From Chalara sp. BL73 (taxonomy: Eukaryota; Ascomycota; Leotiomycetes; Helotiales), in assembly GCA_918026815.1 (NCBI GenBank), contig CAKJVC010000098.1, positions 1 to 64,000 on the forward strand: DNA of 64,000 bases, written 5' to 3'. The position numbers were made by a program, and so were the translations under genes. Below, piece by piece: positions 34,401 through 47,174 of this stretch. Each line of letters opens with the position of its first letter. Position 1 is the first letter of the stretch. The notes below the pieces were generated by a model. That model was given only the letters and a program-made list of their open reading frames with translations. It made no database searches and was not told the origin of the DNA.

Positions 34401-37400
34401 AGCAAAATTATGTGCTCAGATATGACCTTTTGTCAGCCTCTTGCACTTTGACAAGCCTGGCCAGCAGCTGCCCTGGTCAAACATCTTTCAAAGAAAGCCA
34501 AGGATTCCAAGGCGCTAGCTGCCAACCCCACTTCCTGAGGAAGCATCGTGAAGATGTCGGTCCAGCAGAAATCAGATCATGGAACACGGTACTTTAAGGT
34601 ACTTTCGCATCACACACTTTTGGCAGCCCCTTCGAGTACCTGATCTGCGCGGGCGGAAGCATCCACGATCCACGCTCACCACCACGTTCAGGGCTGGTCC
34701 GGTCTGCTGACACGAGAGATAAAGAGACAACGTGAAATATCCTCAGCTGACAGAGACGGCTGCCGATATGAGTGATTGATGGCTATTTGCTTTTTGTTTT
34801 GCGGCTCAGCTCAGCGTTCACGATGACTTCATCGATATCCATCATCAATTTCCGGTACCAAGGCACCCTACTGTAGGTCAGAGCACAGGTACACAAGCCA
34901 GCTCGTGACCCGGGACTTTTTTGCTCAGGCCTGCTGCCAATCGTGAAACCTCGAATTCCATCGTAAACAAATTAATCCTCAGACGCAAGATGAGCTTCAG
35001 CCTCGTCTCCGAAACCAGAGGGTGAAGGGCATGCAAATGATAAATCCTGTCCGGAGTTACGTCCGCAATCAGGACGGTTCCACAGTTTCAATGGCACTTC
35101 TGCAGATATTGTCTTACCCCCAATACTGGCGGACGTGAGATGATGACATCTTATCACCATTATCAAGGAAGTAACATTTTCATGTTGCCAAATCCTTCCA
35201 TACACAACATAGAACGGCTCATTGCGAAGGTACAGGTTTGCGGTCGCGGAAAGCGGTGAACAATGCGGCACAGACCAGTACTTAGTTAGCGTCTATCTGC
35301 AGGTCGAGTTTCGAAGTATACCATACAAGTACTTTCCAGTACTTGCCATTACATCCCATATATCCCATACCTTAGAGCCTGACCCGTTTCCCACCACGCA
35401 ACTCTGCTCACCTTCTTATCCGTGCGAGCCGTGGTCTTGGTGTTCCCCCTCAACCTTCGACCGCTGAACCATGCCCGCTCGCTACGGTAGCCGCGCCCAG
35501 CTGTCGATAAGCAGGGGTTTCCTGGCCGTAATCCAGGATCAAAACGCAGACTCAAGCCCAGGCGTTGTATGGCAGCCAATCATGCTATCCTTTGGGGATG
35601 AGACTCCAATATTCCACGCCACATCTCTCGGAACATGGCAATGGGTAGTGCGATATTTCGGAGCGCGAACAGGATGGGAACGCCACATCTGGCCTCAACC
35701 ATTTTTTTTTTTGGTTTAAGCCATTTAAAAATACATGATCGACGGCTTAAAAGTTCGAGTTTACAACAAAAAAAAAACCTAACCCCGCGGCACCGCCACA
35801 GATAAAATCCAGGAACATTCCTCAATTGTCGTGGGGGCATACGACGATGTGGTTCTGATATCAATCATCCTCTTTTAAAGCTACTAAACTAAACCACCGG
35901 GGGATTCACGCACCCCCGGTTTACAGGTTCGTCTCCAGCTGTGGAGAAATTGGAGAGAAAACTTCGAGTCTCCAATTCTCCATATATTGTTGCAGATTGC
36001 GGTCGTGCATCGCTGATTTGATGACGGGCTGCAAGTCGTAAATTTACGCCGACGGGTCCCACTAACCCATATCCGGGCGGAGAAAGGAAGACAACGCAAT
36101 TGTGTGCTCAAATCAAAAACATCTGTCATCAAACTGATGACGACATTACGATACTTGTAGGATGAGACTCGAGTTCCCCATGTTTGAAGACCCCACTTTG
36201 GAGTTCCGTTCTTGATTGCGCTCACTCCCCAAACATTGAAGCTATCGCAACAGCTTGCACACAGTCAAAGTTGAAAAATTCGGGGTCGCGCCTCTGATCA
36301 TCCGCACAAAGCTTAGCACTCGGAGTTATTGATACACTTTCCTACGAGCGGTAGGCGAAAGCGATGATCTCTGGAGGTGTCAACCAGGCATACAGCGGCC
36401 CACACCCTCCAGCGACTGCAGACTACGTTGAAAGCTGCAGAAAGTCTAAACTCTCTTATGAGGGGTGTCGACACCCCTACGACGCGTACCGTTATCCGCG
36501 CGGACCTGCACTGGTTGTGGCAGTTGCAATTCCACGACAAATACCAGCATTCAAGTGAAACAATTCAGCTTCGACCTTGGATCATCCTAACAAGACACCT
36601 CATGACACCGGTTAATTAAACATCCTGAGTTTAAAAACAATGCGAAGGAACCTCAGGCAGTTCACTCCCGGCCTGACCTGCGTGTCAGGCCATGTGAGAT
36701 ATTTCATGCCATACCCCGAGATTGAGTGCAGATATCGTTTAGCGATTGGGCAAAGCCAAGAATTGATGCATGCAAAAATAAGCTGACCCAGAAAGCCAAA
36801 GTTGACATGTCTCATTTCATCCTGCGAGATGCGATTTCCCAACTTAAACCAGCAGACGCCAAAGCAGATTCCCCAGATTTTGGCGGCGTCACGATGAAGC
36901 ACACACATGTACCCCAGACTCGAGTTTCTGAGCAGAGTCGCAGGACGAGCCAATCACCTCACCCAGGCTGTATGGTTTTGACATCGAGAGGGAACAGGCG
37001 CATAATCCAGAGCTTAGATCAATCTTCAATTGCAGCTACATGCCCAAGCAGGGAGCAGAATCCTAACCCCTGATAGTACCACATCATCATCATATTATCA
37101 TGCGAAAAGCATAGTCAAAAGCTGACTGTCTTGTTGGAGCGTTTCAGATGAGCCTCCTCGGAGATCACTGCCTTGAAGCACAAATAGACTTTGCGCCACT
37201 GCGGGAATCAGCCCCGCTGTCAACGCAAAGATCCTTTCTTCCCACGAATGGCCCTTAATGGGCTTGATATTCGAGCTAGAAGTTTTGCACCAAGATACTA
37301 GCGCGCCAAAGCTCTCTTTACCGACCTTTCTGACAAAAGCTAGATTGACAGCTCAGGGACCGATTAAGTTCAGGCGAGCTCCGACCACCAGCAGTTGATG

Positions 37401-37818
37401 GTCACCCCTTTGTGCAGTTCAACCTTAGCTCGCATGCAGAGCGTAATGAGGAGACACAGAAAATGGTATAGCATCCAATCTTCCACGGTCCTGCGCTCCG
37501 AGAAGTCTAATTTCGATATCGTGACAAAGAATTATCGGCAGAACGTATATCAAAGCAGATCCCGCACCAAGGCAAAGTCCAAGCTAAAAGTGTTATATCT
37601 ATGTATGGCGTTGCCTCTGTCAGGTTGAGTGCATTATCAAATGTGGGTATGCACGGGCTGAATCTGGAAAAGGTAAGCTTCTTGCTTGTCTTGCGCAATC
37701 AACAGCTAGATAACACCACTTTGGCCACCTTTGATTGTAAGAATTGCGTAAGAGGACAAGAGATCTTCTAGAGGTTGAGTGAATGAATAATCGACCCTCA
37801 ACATCTCGCTAATTATTA

Positions 37819-37971
37819 TTATTTCGGAGGCGCAGAAAGCGGCATGTTTCGGGCTTCATCGGCAGACTTTTTCCTGGCCAAGCTACCTAAATCTCGGACC
37901 GCATTCTCAATAATAGCACGCAACTCCCGATATGCTCCTTCATCGGAAGCAACGAGTTGGCATTCTCTGCA
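37819..37971 (-). CDS. Possible orphan terminal exon, unknown protein
   Basis: On the minus strand, after an acceptor-like catgtag, a 50-codon frame runs to TAA at 37821-37819. It encodes CRECQLVASDEGAYRELRAI, then IENAVRDLGSLARKKSADE and ARNMPLSAPPK. The amphipathic, charged composition and clean splice-like start look like a real C-terminal exon. Further upstream on the same strand is an open stretch (about 38000-38130) reading LPGLQGYTRLMASLANKLRK, which could be an earlier exon, but I could not join them or find a start. I recognise no family. It may be the remains of a gene. Confidence 0.25.
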   Translation of the reverse strand, partial: CRECQLVASDEGAYRELRAIIENAVRDLGSLARKKSADEARNMPLSAPPK

Positions 37972-40900
37972 CTACATGTTTTGTGACTAGAGATAGCAGG
38001 GGATGGATGAACATTGAAGCAATTTTCTTAGTTTGTTAGCAAGGCTAGCCATGAGCCTTGTGTAGCCTTGTAGTCCAGGTAACGTTTGGACCCTGAAGAA
38101 CCAAAGGGGAACCTTTTGTTTACATCGATCGCCATGACCTCCAAGTAGCTGTACAATCAGGCAATCAGCTACCCCGCCTTCATCGTTATTATTTCCTTCA
38201 CTTCATTCTGCTTATGGTCGCACAGCAGCAGGATCGTTTGCATGTGAACGCGGTTGCTAAATTTGAAGAGATGCATTGAATCCTAAAGGCTTGACCCCGC
38301 CTCTTGACCCGTTCGTTGGCAAAAATGGATTCGTATCGCGAGCGCAATGATATCTCCAGACATGTGAGAGGATATGGAGATGGTGGCTGAAGGCGTGCAG
38401 ATGGACGAGAGCAACGCTGTCGTCAGAATCTCTGATGGGTTGCTTCCTGATTGTTACATTTATCTGCAGCTCTTGTCTATGATCATCCCCTCCATCATCC
38501 TGCTTGCCCAGATCTTCGACTTCGGCCAATCTTTGATCGATGCCTATCAATCCAACCACCCCTATACGAGTTTCGGGTCCACAAGAACCTGCTGTGTCTA
38601 TAGCCACAAAATGCCAGCAGTCCGGAATGGAAACGCCACCATGTGTATTCTCTAGGAAGAGAGACGTTGTGATCCGTTTATCCATGCGAGATGGCGTCTT
38701 CCCTTGCCCTCTCCTCCGTATATGCTCGTCGACCTTCGACACTCCAGATGCGGCATCCTTAGTTTAGAGTTTGTCACTTCTAGGAGGGTCTTGTCTTCGC
38801 CGGGCAGTTGGCCGATCAATCCATGATTGGGCTTGGAAGCAGCCATAGCTACCCGTTCAGGTACCAAGTACATCCCAACCGGCATCAACCATCAGCAGAT
38901 CCCTCTTTTCATTTGCACAGGCCAACCCGTCCAGAACTCAGGGTCCTGCGTGTGCAACTCATAAGAACGCTGAAATCCTCGCTACTGTAACATGGCGCTC
39001 GCCATCCACCAAATATATGCGTTCCCCACTCGCACTTTTCCTTTGTTCCCCATCTTTGCTATTATTGCTCCTGGCCGAACAAATATAGAGTACATTTTGA
39101 CAGCCAGATCTCGGAGAGCGGTTTGTTAGCGCTGGATGGCCCCGTCCGTCAGGAAGTCTAGACTTTTTGTTTAGGTTTGTCTGGGTAGTATCCATTGATA
39201 GGTACAGAGGAAAAAGTTTCTCGCTTGCGACATCCGCTTGCTCCACACCCCCCTTTTCAAGGCACGCTACTGTAGATAAGCGGCCTTTGGGATGGAAAAG
39301 TGGTGGTGGGTGGTGGCTAACATCTCAACAACAACAACCACTAGACCGAGGTGAGAAAAATACTCCGAACGGCATGTTTGCCGCTCCCTTTTTTTCTTCA
39401 TGCATAAGAAGTTTGGATTTAATTTCCCCGAATTGTTTGCTATTTTTCAAATTTCTGGTCAAGAGCAAAGATCAACAATTGTTGAGTGTTACAGTTGCAT
39501 GGGGCAAATTATCCAGGTGGAGAAGTGGATGATACCCTTTCCTTCCACACGCCTCGCCGCTTCTTGACAAGTGTAATGTCATGTACGACACAGCCCCCCA
39601 GTCAGTGAAGCGGCATATGGCAAGGCAGTAATGAAGACCTGGACATGGGATGTGACTACTTATTCAATGTACCTCACTTTAAGATTGCAATTTTTGCTGT
39701 TGGATAATTCTAGGCAGAGACCCATCTCCTTGCAGAAGGACCAGTATTCTTCGAGTGAAGGACACACAAAAGTGGTATGTATATTGGGTCTACTATCCAA
39801 TGTTCCCCCGGCGTATGCTCTTTCTTGACCTTAGTTATTGACGAATGGTGCTATGGCTGATGATCGCAGCATCAAGCTGCAAACATTTCTCAGGCGCTAT
39901 TGCACCCACACCAGTGCCCCAGCTTTCTCCAAACTTCACCCGCGATGTCTCCGCCTGCATTTAGGATCCGTTACACTTTGCGGGGAGCTCTTGTGTTCTC
40001 TAACATCAAAAGTGTGGAATTCCCACGTATTGCCTATTTCCCATCATCAAGTATGTAGACAACCTTGTAGTCAAGGGAATAACAGCAAATATTCCGAATC
40101 TACCTACCGATATGGCAATTTCCAGGGAGCGCTCATTGGAGGTGCAATTTCCCAGTTCTCGAATAAGATGCAGACGAATAACAAAGGAGACCGGAATTGA
40201 GGTCATCAGATATCATATATCAGCTTGCCTTTCCACGTTGCCACATTGCACCGCATTCTCCATTAGGGCTGTGCCTTGCCTCCCAGTCCTGCAGTGGCTG
40301 ACATTCGTGCGAAAAGAGATTTGGTATGGAGGATTATTCACCCACCAGCTTCTATGCATGCTGGCAATCTTCACCCGTTTCTTTTAACAAATGCTGTGAA
40401 ACACAGTCTGCGAATGAGAATTTTCACTCATCCTTCCATTGCACAAGCAAGGAGATCCGCTAGATGCGCAAGTGTAATTTCAGCGGTATCTTCGGCTATG
40501 CATCTTCATTTCCTTAACCACTTTGTACCACCATACCGCATCACCACCTTATTGAAGGAGATAATGCGGGGGTGTATGTAACGCAGGTGTACTGGTATCC
40601 AAGTACCGTGGTCCAACACAAAGGATACATATCTGTTACTAGTTATATGTATGAACAAAGTTATAGGGCTGTGATGAAAGACAATGTCCTGACGACCGTG
40701 CGTTGCTTTATACTTCTTTATTCATATTCAATTTCTAAAATGTCGTGGAACATCATCGGAGACAACCCGTGGAGCTTGATGGGATTGTGATATTGGACTT
40801 CTCTCCCGCCATATATGGATACACTTCCTAGCCCTTTTCAAATCCTGTCAACGGTTCAGCTATCTTCAAATATTTCCCGAGTGCGTAAGCCTACATCTTG

Positions 40901-43900
40901 GAAACCATCCACCCTATTCTTTTAGAGGCGTCTTTGAATGCAACGTATGTCTAGTCGCCACTTGACAATCCCCCATCCTTTGTTTCATTATGCGAAAGCA
41001 TCATCCATCTCTCGCGTAAGGGAAACAGAATCCTCTTATACATGCTACTTAGCAGATCTGCAGCCCAAGCGTTTCTCCATCAGAATGGGCCCAGGCGCGC
41101 GCTAAGTTCCCTTCCTGAACTCTAAATTTCCAATGCCACTACCTCGAGCGCTGAATAAACTTTCCCCTCCTTTTTTGCCTCCCAGCCACAAAGCTAATCT
41201 AGCCTCGCGTCCGCTGTTTCAGTGGAAAAGGCCAGGTCGAGATCGAGGATGCTGTGCTTAAAAGATCTACTAAGGGTGTGACAAGCTTGAAGTCTGCCGA
41301 CTGACGCCCCTATTTTGAATGATAGGCTGATTCGCCCCGGAGAAGTGCTCCTACCAGTATAGATTGGTAGATTCGCAGAGGCGGTGAAGGACATGCAAGT
41401 TTAGCTGGTGCTTCACAAGTTTCTGAACTGAGCCGTCTCCTGGTTGGAAAAGGCGTGCCAGGCTGTTAACTGAGGTAATAGAGGTGTGTGTGTGTACTTC
41501 TCTGCTTGGATATGAGGAGGTGTGGTTGTTTTGAGGGAATTGGCTGCCATCTGAAGTCGGTCAAGCTTTTTAGTAGAGTTTATCAAAGAAATAGATCCTT
41601 ATTGCGCATCCAAGCGGTCAAGCGTAGTGCAGGAGTAAGCTCCAATTTGTGTACTTCGAACATATATCTGCACAGGGTAACCCAATCGTGCTCGTCCCTC
41701 TTCCACCAATTCCAAACTACTCGAAGCATAAAATACGATCACGGCCTTTTTGGCACGATGTTCTACCATGGTGTTCCTAGCCCTTCCATCCTGGAACCAA
41801 GCACACAGAAAGCTCTAACACCCCTCCCAAACGCGGACCATCGCTTCACCTAAGATACACACCATGTAGGAAGACGAGGTGCAAGATCTGGAGGAGAAGG
41901 GGACGGTTCTCAAGGGAGCCCTGAACGAGCCGATAGCGATGTATATCTATCTACAATAAGGGGCAAGAGCATCCCCGCACACCACGTACGCACGCCTCGA
42001 ATTCCCCGTTCTCAATGATCCCAAAGACGCTGCTTGCCTCCGCAGAAAGCACGCGCGCGCGCCGTCGGAGAGATGCCCTGACAAGAACGCACCGCGTTCT
42101 ACGATTAGCCGCCCGCCGTTTCAGGGCGTGGTCGGACGCTCGCCACGGCAAGAAAACGATACATAAATTGATGCCGTCCGGAGGATTTCATGTTTGCGAG
42201 GGGGAACATGGGAAGGGGCCGGCGATCCGATCCTCTGCTTTTACGGATCTCGCCGCCTTCTGCGTTCCTTGCCGGCGTTTGTGCCGCGATGCGCAGCCGG
42301 CCGTGGTGAAGTGGTTTTATCCCGCGTTGGTGGGCGTGGTGTGGGTTCATGTCTGGAGCGGAATAGAGGACGGGGAAGGAGCGTGGCGGTTGGCTGCGAA
42401 GTAAATAGAAGCTCGCAGCCCGGGCCCTGGGGTCGGTAAGGAGCCGTGAGTCCATTCGAGCATCGGTTCGGCGTCTGAACGAGTGGAGGATTGGGATGAG
42501 TTGGGCGGGGATGGGGAGGGAGGCGGAGGGTTATGGCGTCAGTGAGGAATAAGCAGATGCATTCAGAGCAAACATCGGGCTGGAGGCCAGAAGTAGGACA
42601 CAGCCGCTGAAACGAAGTCGGCTGGCTACTGGACTGCCTGGTGCTCGGGTTGAAGCACAGTCACAGAAGCGGCGTGGCAGACCTCAAAAGCAGAAATGAG
42701 GATGTTAGTCATACAAGGCCCGTCTCCAGGTAGGATATCTCGAGAAAGAGCCTTTTATTTTCAATGGGCCTTTGTGAGATCCTTCATATCTATTTCGCTC
42801 TGCTGTTTTGCTTGTTGATGTAGAGCCGGCTAAATGGCTAATCCAGATCTGAATAGTAGTATAATATCAAAGACAAGACTTTTCTAGATGAGGCGCAAAT
42901 GAGAATTTTTGCAAGAACTCAAGCATGAAGCCGAAGCAAATCTCAGCAAAGGAGGTACAAATTGCCGTAAGCGCATCTCACTATCTCTTGTTTATAGCCT
43001 ATAGCCTCCTCACCATCTTTGCCAATCTCGACCCTGCATCTTTAACATGGAAATGATTCAAAATCATACCAAAGCGGAAGCGCTTATCTTCAATTCATCA
43101 TAGCCCAAGGTCAAACCAATTGAAAGTATTAGAAATATTAGGAAGATCGAAGACTTTACATTTAAGTCAATGAAGCAACCCTCGTTTCCGCTGACTGGCT
43201 TTAGCGATTGTGTATTAACCTAGGAACCGTCTTGTTAAACGGTAGTTTCAAATACTGCGAAATCTAGCCGAATTCATTGAGATACAATACGCACTTCCCG
43301 CGACCCGGTATCTGAATGTAGATGTGCCAAACGGCAAAAAGCACATGCTTCTTGCCAAAGTGCTGTTGCGCCTTATGTATCATTCAACAAGATGCACTTT
43401 TATAGCACCCTCAATAAGATTCTTCAAGAAACTTACCTCACCCACATCCAAAGAAATGCGAAAGAAAAGCTTCTATCCCGTGAGCCCGCTTCTCATCTTA
43501 TTCCACCTTATCTCGCCCCATGTCATCTTAGCCATCGTATCGCTTTCTGCTCTACAATGATAGAACGGCATCGTAACTCAACTTGCAACGCCGGTGTTTC
43601 CAACCCTCGAATAGCGCGCTTTCATGTGGACGCTAACTCATACGATCCTTATAAGAGGGGTGATCCGCTGCATTCATCCTGGTCTCACTCTTCACCTCTT
43701 GTACCAAATGCTCTGCCTCATCCTCAGACTTGAGCTGCTCAGATGGAGTTGGCGAGTGTTTCCACTTCCTTGTCTTCCGTTTCGACTCGATGCTGCGGCC
43801 TCACTGTTCTCTAGCCGTCATTATATCTCTATTGTGCGGTGTTGCATATTTTCATTGCCCTGGCTAGAACGTCTTCCTTCTAAAGGAGCCTCGCAACCTT

Positions 43901-44895
43901 TTTGCTGTGATAGTATCCATCTTCTCCTTGCTGCAACCTCGTCAGCTGACATCTTGTTTTTAGAAGGCTTCGTCATTGGTTGGCCTTTTTCTTTTTGCCT
44001 GTCATTCTTTTCGCAAAATCTCAGACGATGCTTTTTTTTTTGCACGCATCAGGCGCTTGCGGCGCTACTTACTTTTGCAGTTTCAAATTCTTTCTACGTA
44101 GTTACATTTATATTGCTGTTGCACTATGCGGTGCTATGTTGCTCGCGTAAATCATCAGCTCTTTTGTTCACGACGGGATTTTTTATTATTACCGTTCTCG
44201 AGTCACCATTACCTACGAACATAGAGCTGTAAGGATGATTTTCCCGCTTCAAAAGCCCGTGAAGGTCGATTGTACCCAGTATATTACTATAAATTTGCCT
44301 TTTATTTACGTTGACTTTTGGTCGTGTTTATAAAGCTACTCATTCATCGTAACGTTTTAGGCGACTAGGAAGCAAGCATTTACGAACTCCTGATTGATTC
44401 TTAAAGAGGCTTGATTCAGAAGGTATTATAATATACGAAAAGAGCTCCTCGGTAATCTTATTGTTTGTTTAGTGAACCCTACAAAAAAGTATTAATATAA
44501 ACGATTGCGAGACTATTTGGGTGGTAGCAAGCGGCTTTGCGTATAGTTGCACATTTGCTATATTCTGAACAAAATTAATATTCGCCTACAATACTCAATT
44601 GATTTGTGCACGCTGAATCCATATCTTATAGCAGATTCGGGATAAAAGTAAAAGGTTTAGTTTTGTTTCTAGTAAACGTTAATCGTAGCTGACGCAATCG
44701 CTGCTCGTCACAGATAGACTTGCAGCTCCTTTTGAAATTTGGTGCTAATACTCTGCCACAAATAAATCTAGCTAGCATTACATTATTGCCTAGATTATAC
44801 ATCGCCTACCTCAGTCGCGAAATGTCTATCGGACCTGAATCCCTTTTATCACTTTGGCGGAAGTAATATGAACGCGGGAACTAAATATTTTGGAG

Positions 44896-46205
44896 CTATC
44901 TTTTACAACAACTTTCCTCCTTTTTCTCAACATAAACCGGCCAGGAGTGAGGAACAACGGTGAAATATGCCTTCCATTTCCACTTGTTCTCCGGATTCAC
45001 CTGACGGATTGAGTAATCACGTATAATTGTCGCAGCTATCTTGAAGATTTATATTTCGGTTAGGTGCTCTCCCGGACACCTATTGTAGCCCAATCCGAAC
45101 TTTGTTCTGCTAGTAAAGCTGTGTGGGAAGAAGGAGTGAAAGGCAAGATTCATACCACTAGCCAATATTTGTACTTTTTTGGGATACCATCTGGTAACCA
45201 CCGCTCGGGTCGGAACTCCCCTGCATCTGGACACCAACAATCTTTACTCTTCTGCATAACCCTAATGCTAAACATCAGCTCTGCGCCTTCTTGTGCAAGT
45301 GCTCAGGGAAGGGTCGGGACAGATGCAATAATATCACTAATTGCGGGTTTATAGTTTTCTTGGGGAAGTGGGTCTTTCCAATGGTGAGACCGCCTTTGGG
45401 AGCCACTCTGAAGAGCCGAAAGGGACCAGGTCCAAACATGCGCATGGATTCATATATACATGCTCTATGAAAGGCAGCTTCCGAGATTCTTTGTAGGAGA
45501 TTACTCGGCCTTGACAGCGACCGTGTGCCATTGCCATTTCAATTTCACCCTTCGCGCGTTGCCAATCATCCTGGTGTTGGATCATGAAGCATACAAATGA
45601 TTGAAGAGCGCCTGGGGCTATTAGCTTGGGAGTGCAAAACGATATTTCACGAGGGTGGTCGGCCTACATGATAAAGTATCCGATCCCGCAGCCACACTGG
45701 TAGCGGTTTGTGCCTCAACATCACAGTAGCTCAGGAGGTCTGGGTGCTCTTGATGCGTCTTAAGCCAGTGGGAGGCAATGTCAAACCGTGCTTCAGGTCT
45801 GCCTTTCTCCGGCGCAGATCTTCCATTGAGGTTTTGAACAAATGACCCATTGGCAGGAGGCTTGACCAAGTGATTACCGGATTTGCAACTAGCAGTTGGT
45901 GTGTCCAAAAGCAGTTGGTGTGTCCAAAAGCAGTACCTAGCAATGCCCATATAACGATTTAGAGACCGGCTGTTGGCGATAGTACCGCCGATATCTTGCC
46001 CTGCCTTAGTAAAGCCAAATGAGGGCGAAAATATTGTCTCCCCTCCATTATCAAACGCGGTGTACCCGAAGAATTTGTCTAAATGCATAGGCTCGTTCGT
46101 GTCAGCATATTTATCTATCCAGTCAAAGAGATGTCCAATGTTCGCATCATATTGCACCTCTGACCTGAGGAGGTGGGATAGTGTGTGCAGCCAGAGGCGA
46201 ACAAC
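44896..46205 (-). pseudogene. Cytochrome P450 pseudogene (pisatin demethylase / benzoate hydroxylase-like)
   Basis: Pieces of a P450 appear in order on the minus strand but in different frames. They are FDWIDKYADTNEPMHLDKFF with TIFSPSFGFTKAGQDIGG, then HWLKTHQEHPDLL, a degraded I-helix region (TATSVAAGSDTLSC), the K-helix region GRVISYKESRKLPFIE, the heme loop FGLGYNRCPGEHL (near 45060-45110) and the tail KWKWKAYFTVVPHSWPVYVE. Damage includes a TAA codon directly after the heme loop (EHLTEI, then stop), several frameshifts, a 19-bp tandem duplication at 45891-45928, and no recognisable N-terminus or membrane anchor. It would have been an ER-bound monooxygenase. It is dead as it stands. It lies about 1 kb from the intact UbiA gene. 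Confidence 0.88.
45891..45928. repeat. 19-bp tandem duplication inside the P450 pseudogene
   Basis: The unit agcagttggtgtgtccaaa occurs twice in direct succession and a partial third copy (agcagt) follows. Nineteen is not a multiple of three, so the duplication shifts the P450 frame. The two reading frames on either side (FWTHQLLVANP versus FWTHQLLLDTP) show the effect. Confidence 0.95.
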
Positions 46206-47174
46206 TTAGACCGCTCAAATTTTTCTTTCGCATCGAGGTTCATCCACTTTGAAGACCTTGATGGCGCCATCGAAACTAAGCGGCTAGCCTAAGTGAGTCT
46301 GATCAAATCACTTTCGCCTGGTCGTACGAGAACATTGATATAGCTAATCTTTAGGAGAGAAAATGGAGAAGAAAAGAGAAAGAGAACCTATGCAGTCAAA
46401 AGCGGGTCCGAGTCCGTGTATGACATAGCGGGAACTATTGCCACAGCAAAACAGGAAATTTCGAGCGATTTCGAGCAATTTTAATTAGGAGGCGACTCAG
46501 CAGGAATAGCTTCGCTGACGGTGAACTAGAAGTGAGCCGAAGTGCCGAAAGCAGTTGGCGTTAGGGAAACCGACTATGGTTCTCGTAGCACACGATGTAG
46601 GAAGTTACACCTAGACGACACCACACCTGAGCTATTGCATACCGCATGCGCTGTAAGCCAATCCAACCAGGATATCAATATAAAACAATAAACGAGCCCC
46701 CACCCAACCACATAATTGCTACATACGCCACCAACAATGTCTTTTATGGTAGGTAAGTATATTTGATATACTAAGCCTTACGGTCCGGGTACTAGCGTAA
46801 GCGAGGAGTGATTGACGATTGGCTTTCTTCGTAATGGAGACAGTGGCATCGCATATCCTTATCAGAATCGTCTCCGGATAAGTACGAGAATTCCGGTTAC
46901 GCGGCATGATGCCCTGCGTCCCGCTCGAAGAGGGAAAAGGTGACAGACATGCCAGTCTGCCTTCTAAACTGATGAAGATAAATAATCATGCTTATATAAT
47001 GCGATGATGTGGGTATATATACATTTGCCTGTCTCGAGCTTCCCTTGCCCGCCGCCGATGTAGAGGCCTAGAACGTCATTCAAGGAACGAAGCTATCAGA
47101 AGTTGCCATCATTCGTGTGGCTTACAACACACTACGGTACACATTTAACTTCTTCTCTGTCTGCTATTGCCATC
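46206..47174. other. Region between the P450 relic and the prenyltransferase gene
   Basis: About 970 bp. The left part should have held the P450 N-terminus and promoter, but no matching peptide could be read. The right part is the promoter side of the prenyltransferase gene. A 62-codon minus-strand frame at 46719-46907 has no recognisable motif. Confidence 0.4.

Larger units (their letters stand above)
30649..44895. other. Gene desert of about 14 kb
   Basis: No intact gene was found. The first 1.5 kb is presumably promoter and leader of the PP1-subunit gene and is rich in simple repeats. Beyond that, open frames are short and inconsistent on both strands. The longest, minus 38257-38742, starts with GTG and has no motif. 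One orphan exon-like frame at 37819-37971 is listed separately. A locally GC-rich block lies at about 42000-42500. Purine-rich runs occur at about 33010-33055. No tRNA or rRNA was recognised. Confidence 0.5.

Noticed and set aside
38257..38742. 161-codon minus-strand frame in the desert
   Set aside because: It begins with GTG, has no recognisable domain, and the opposite strand is equally open. Chance cannot be excluded.
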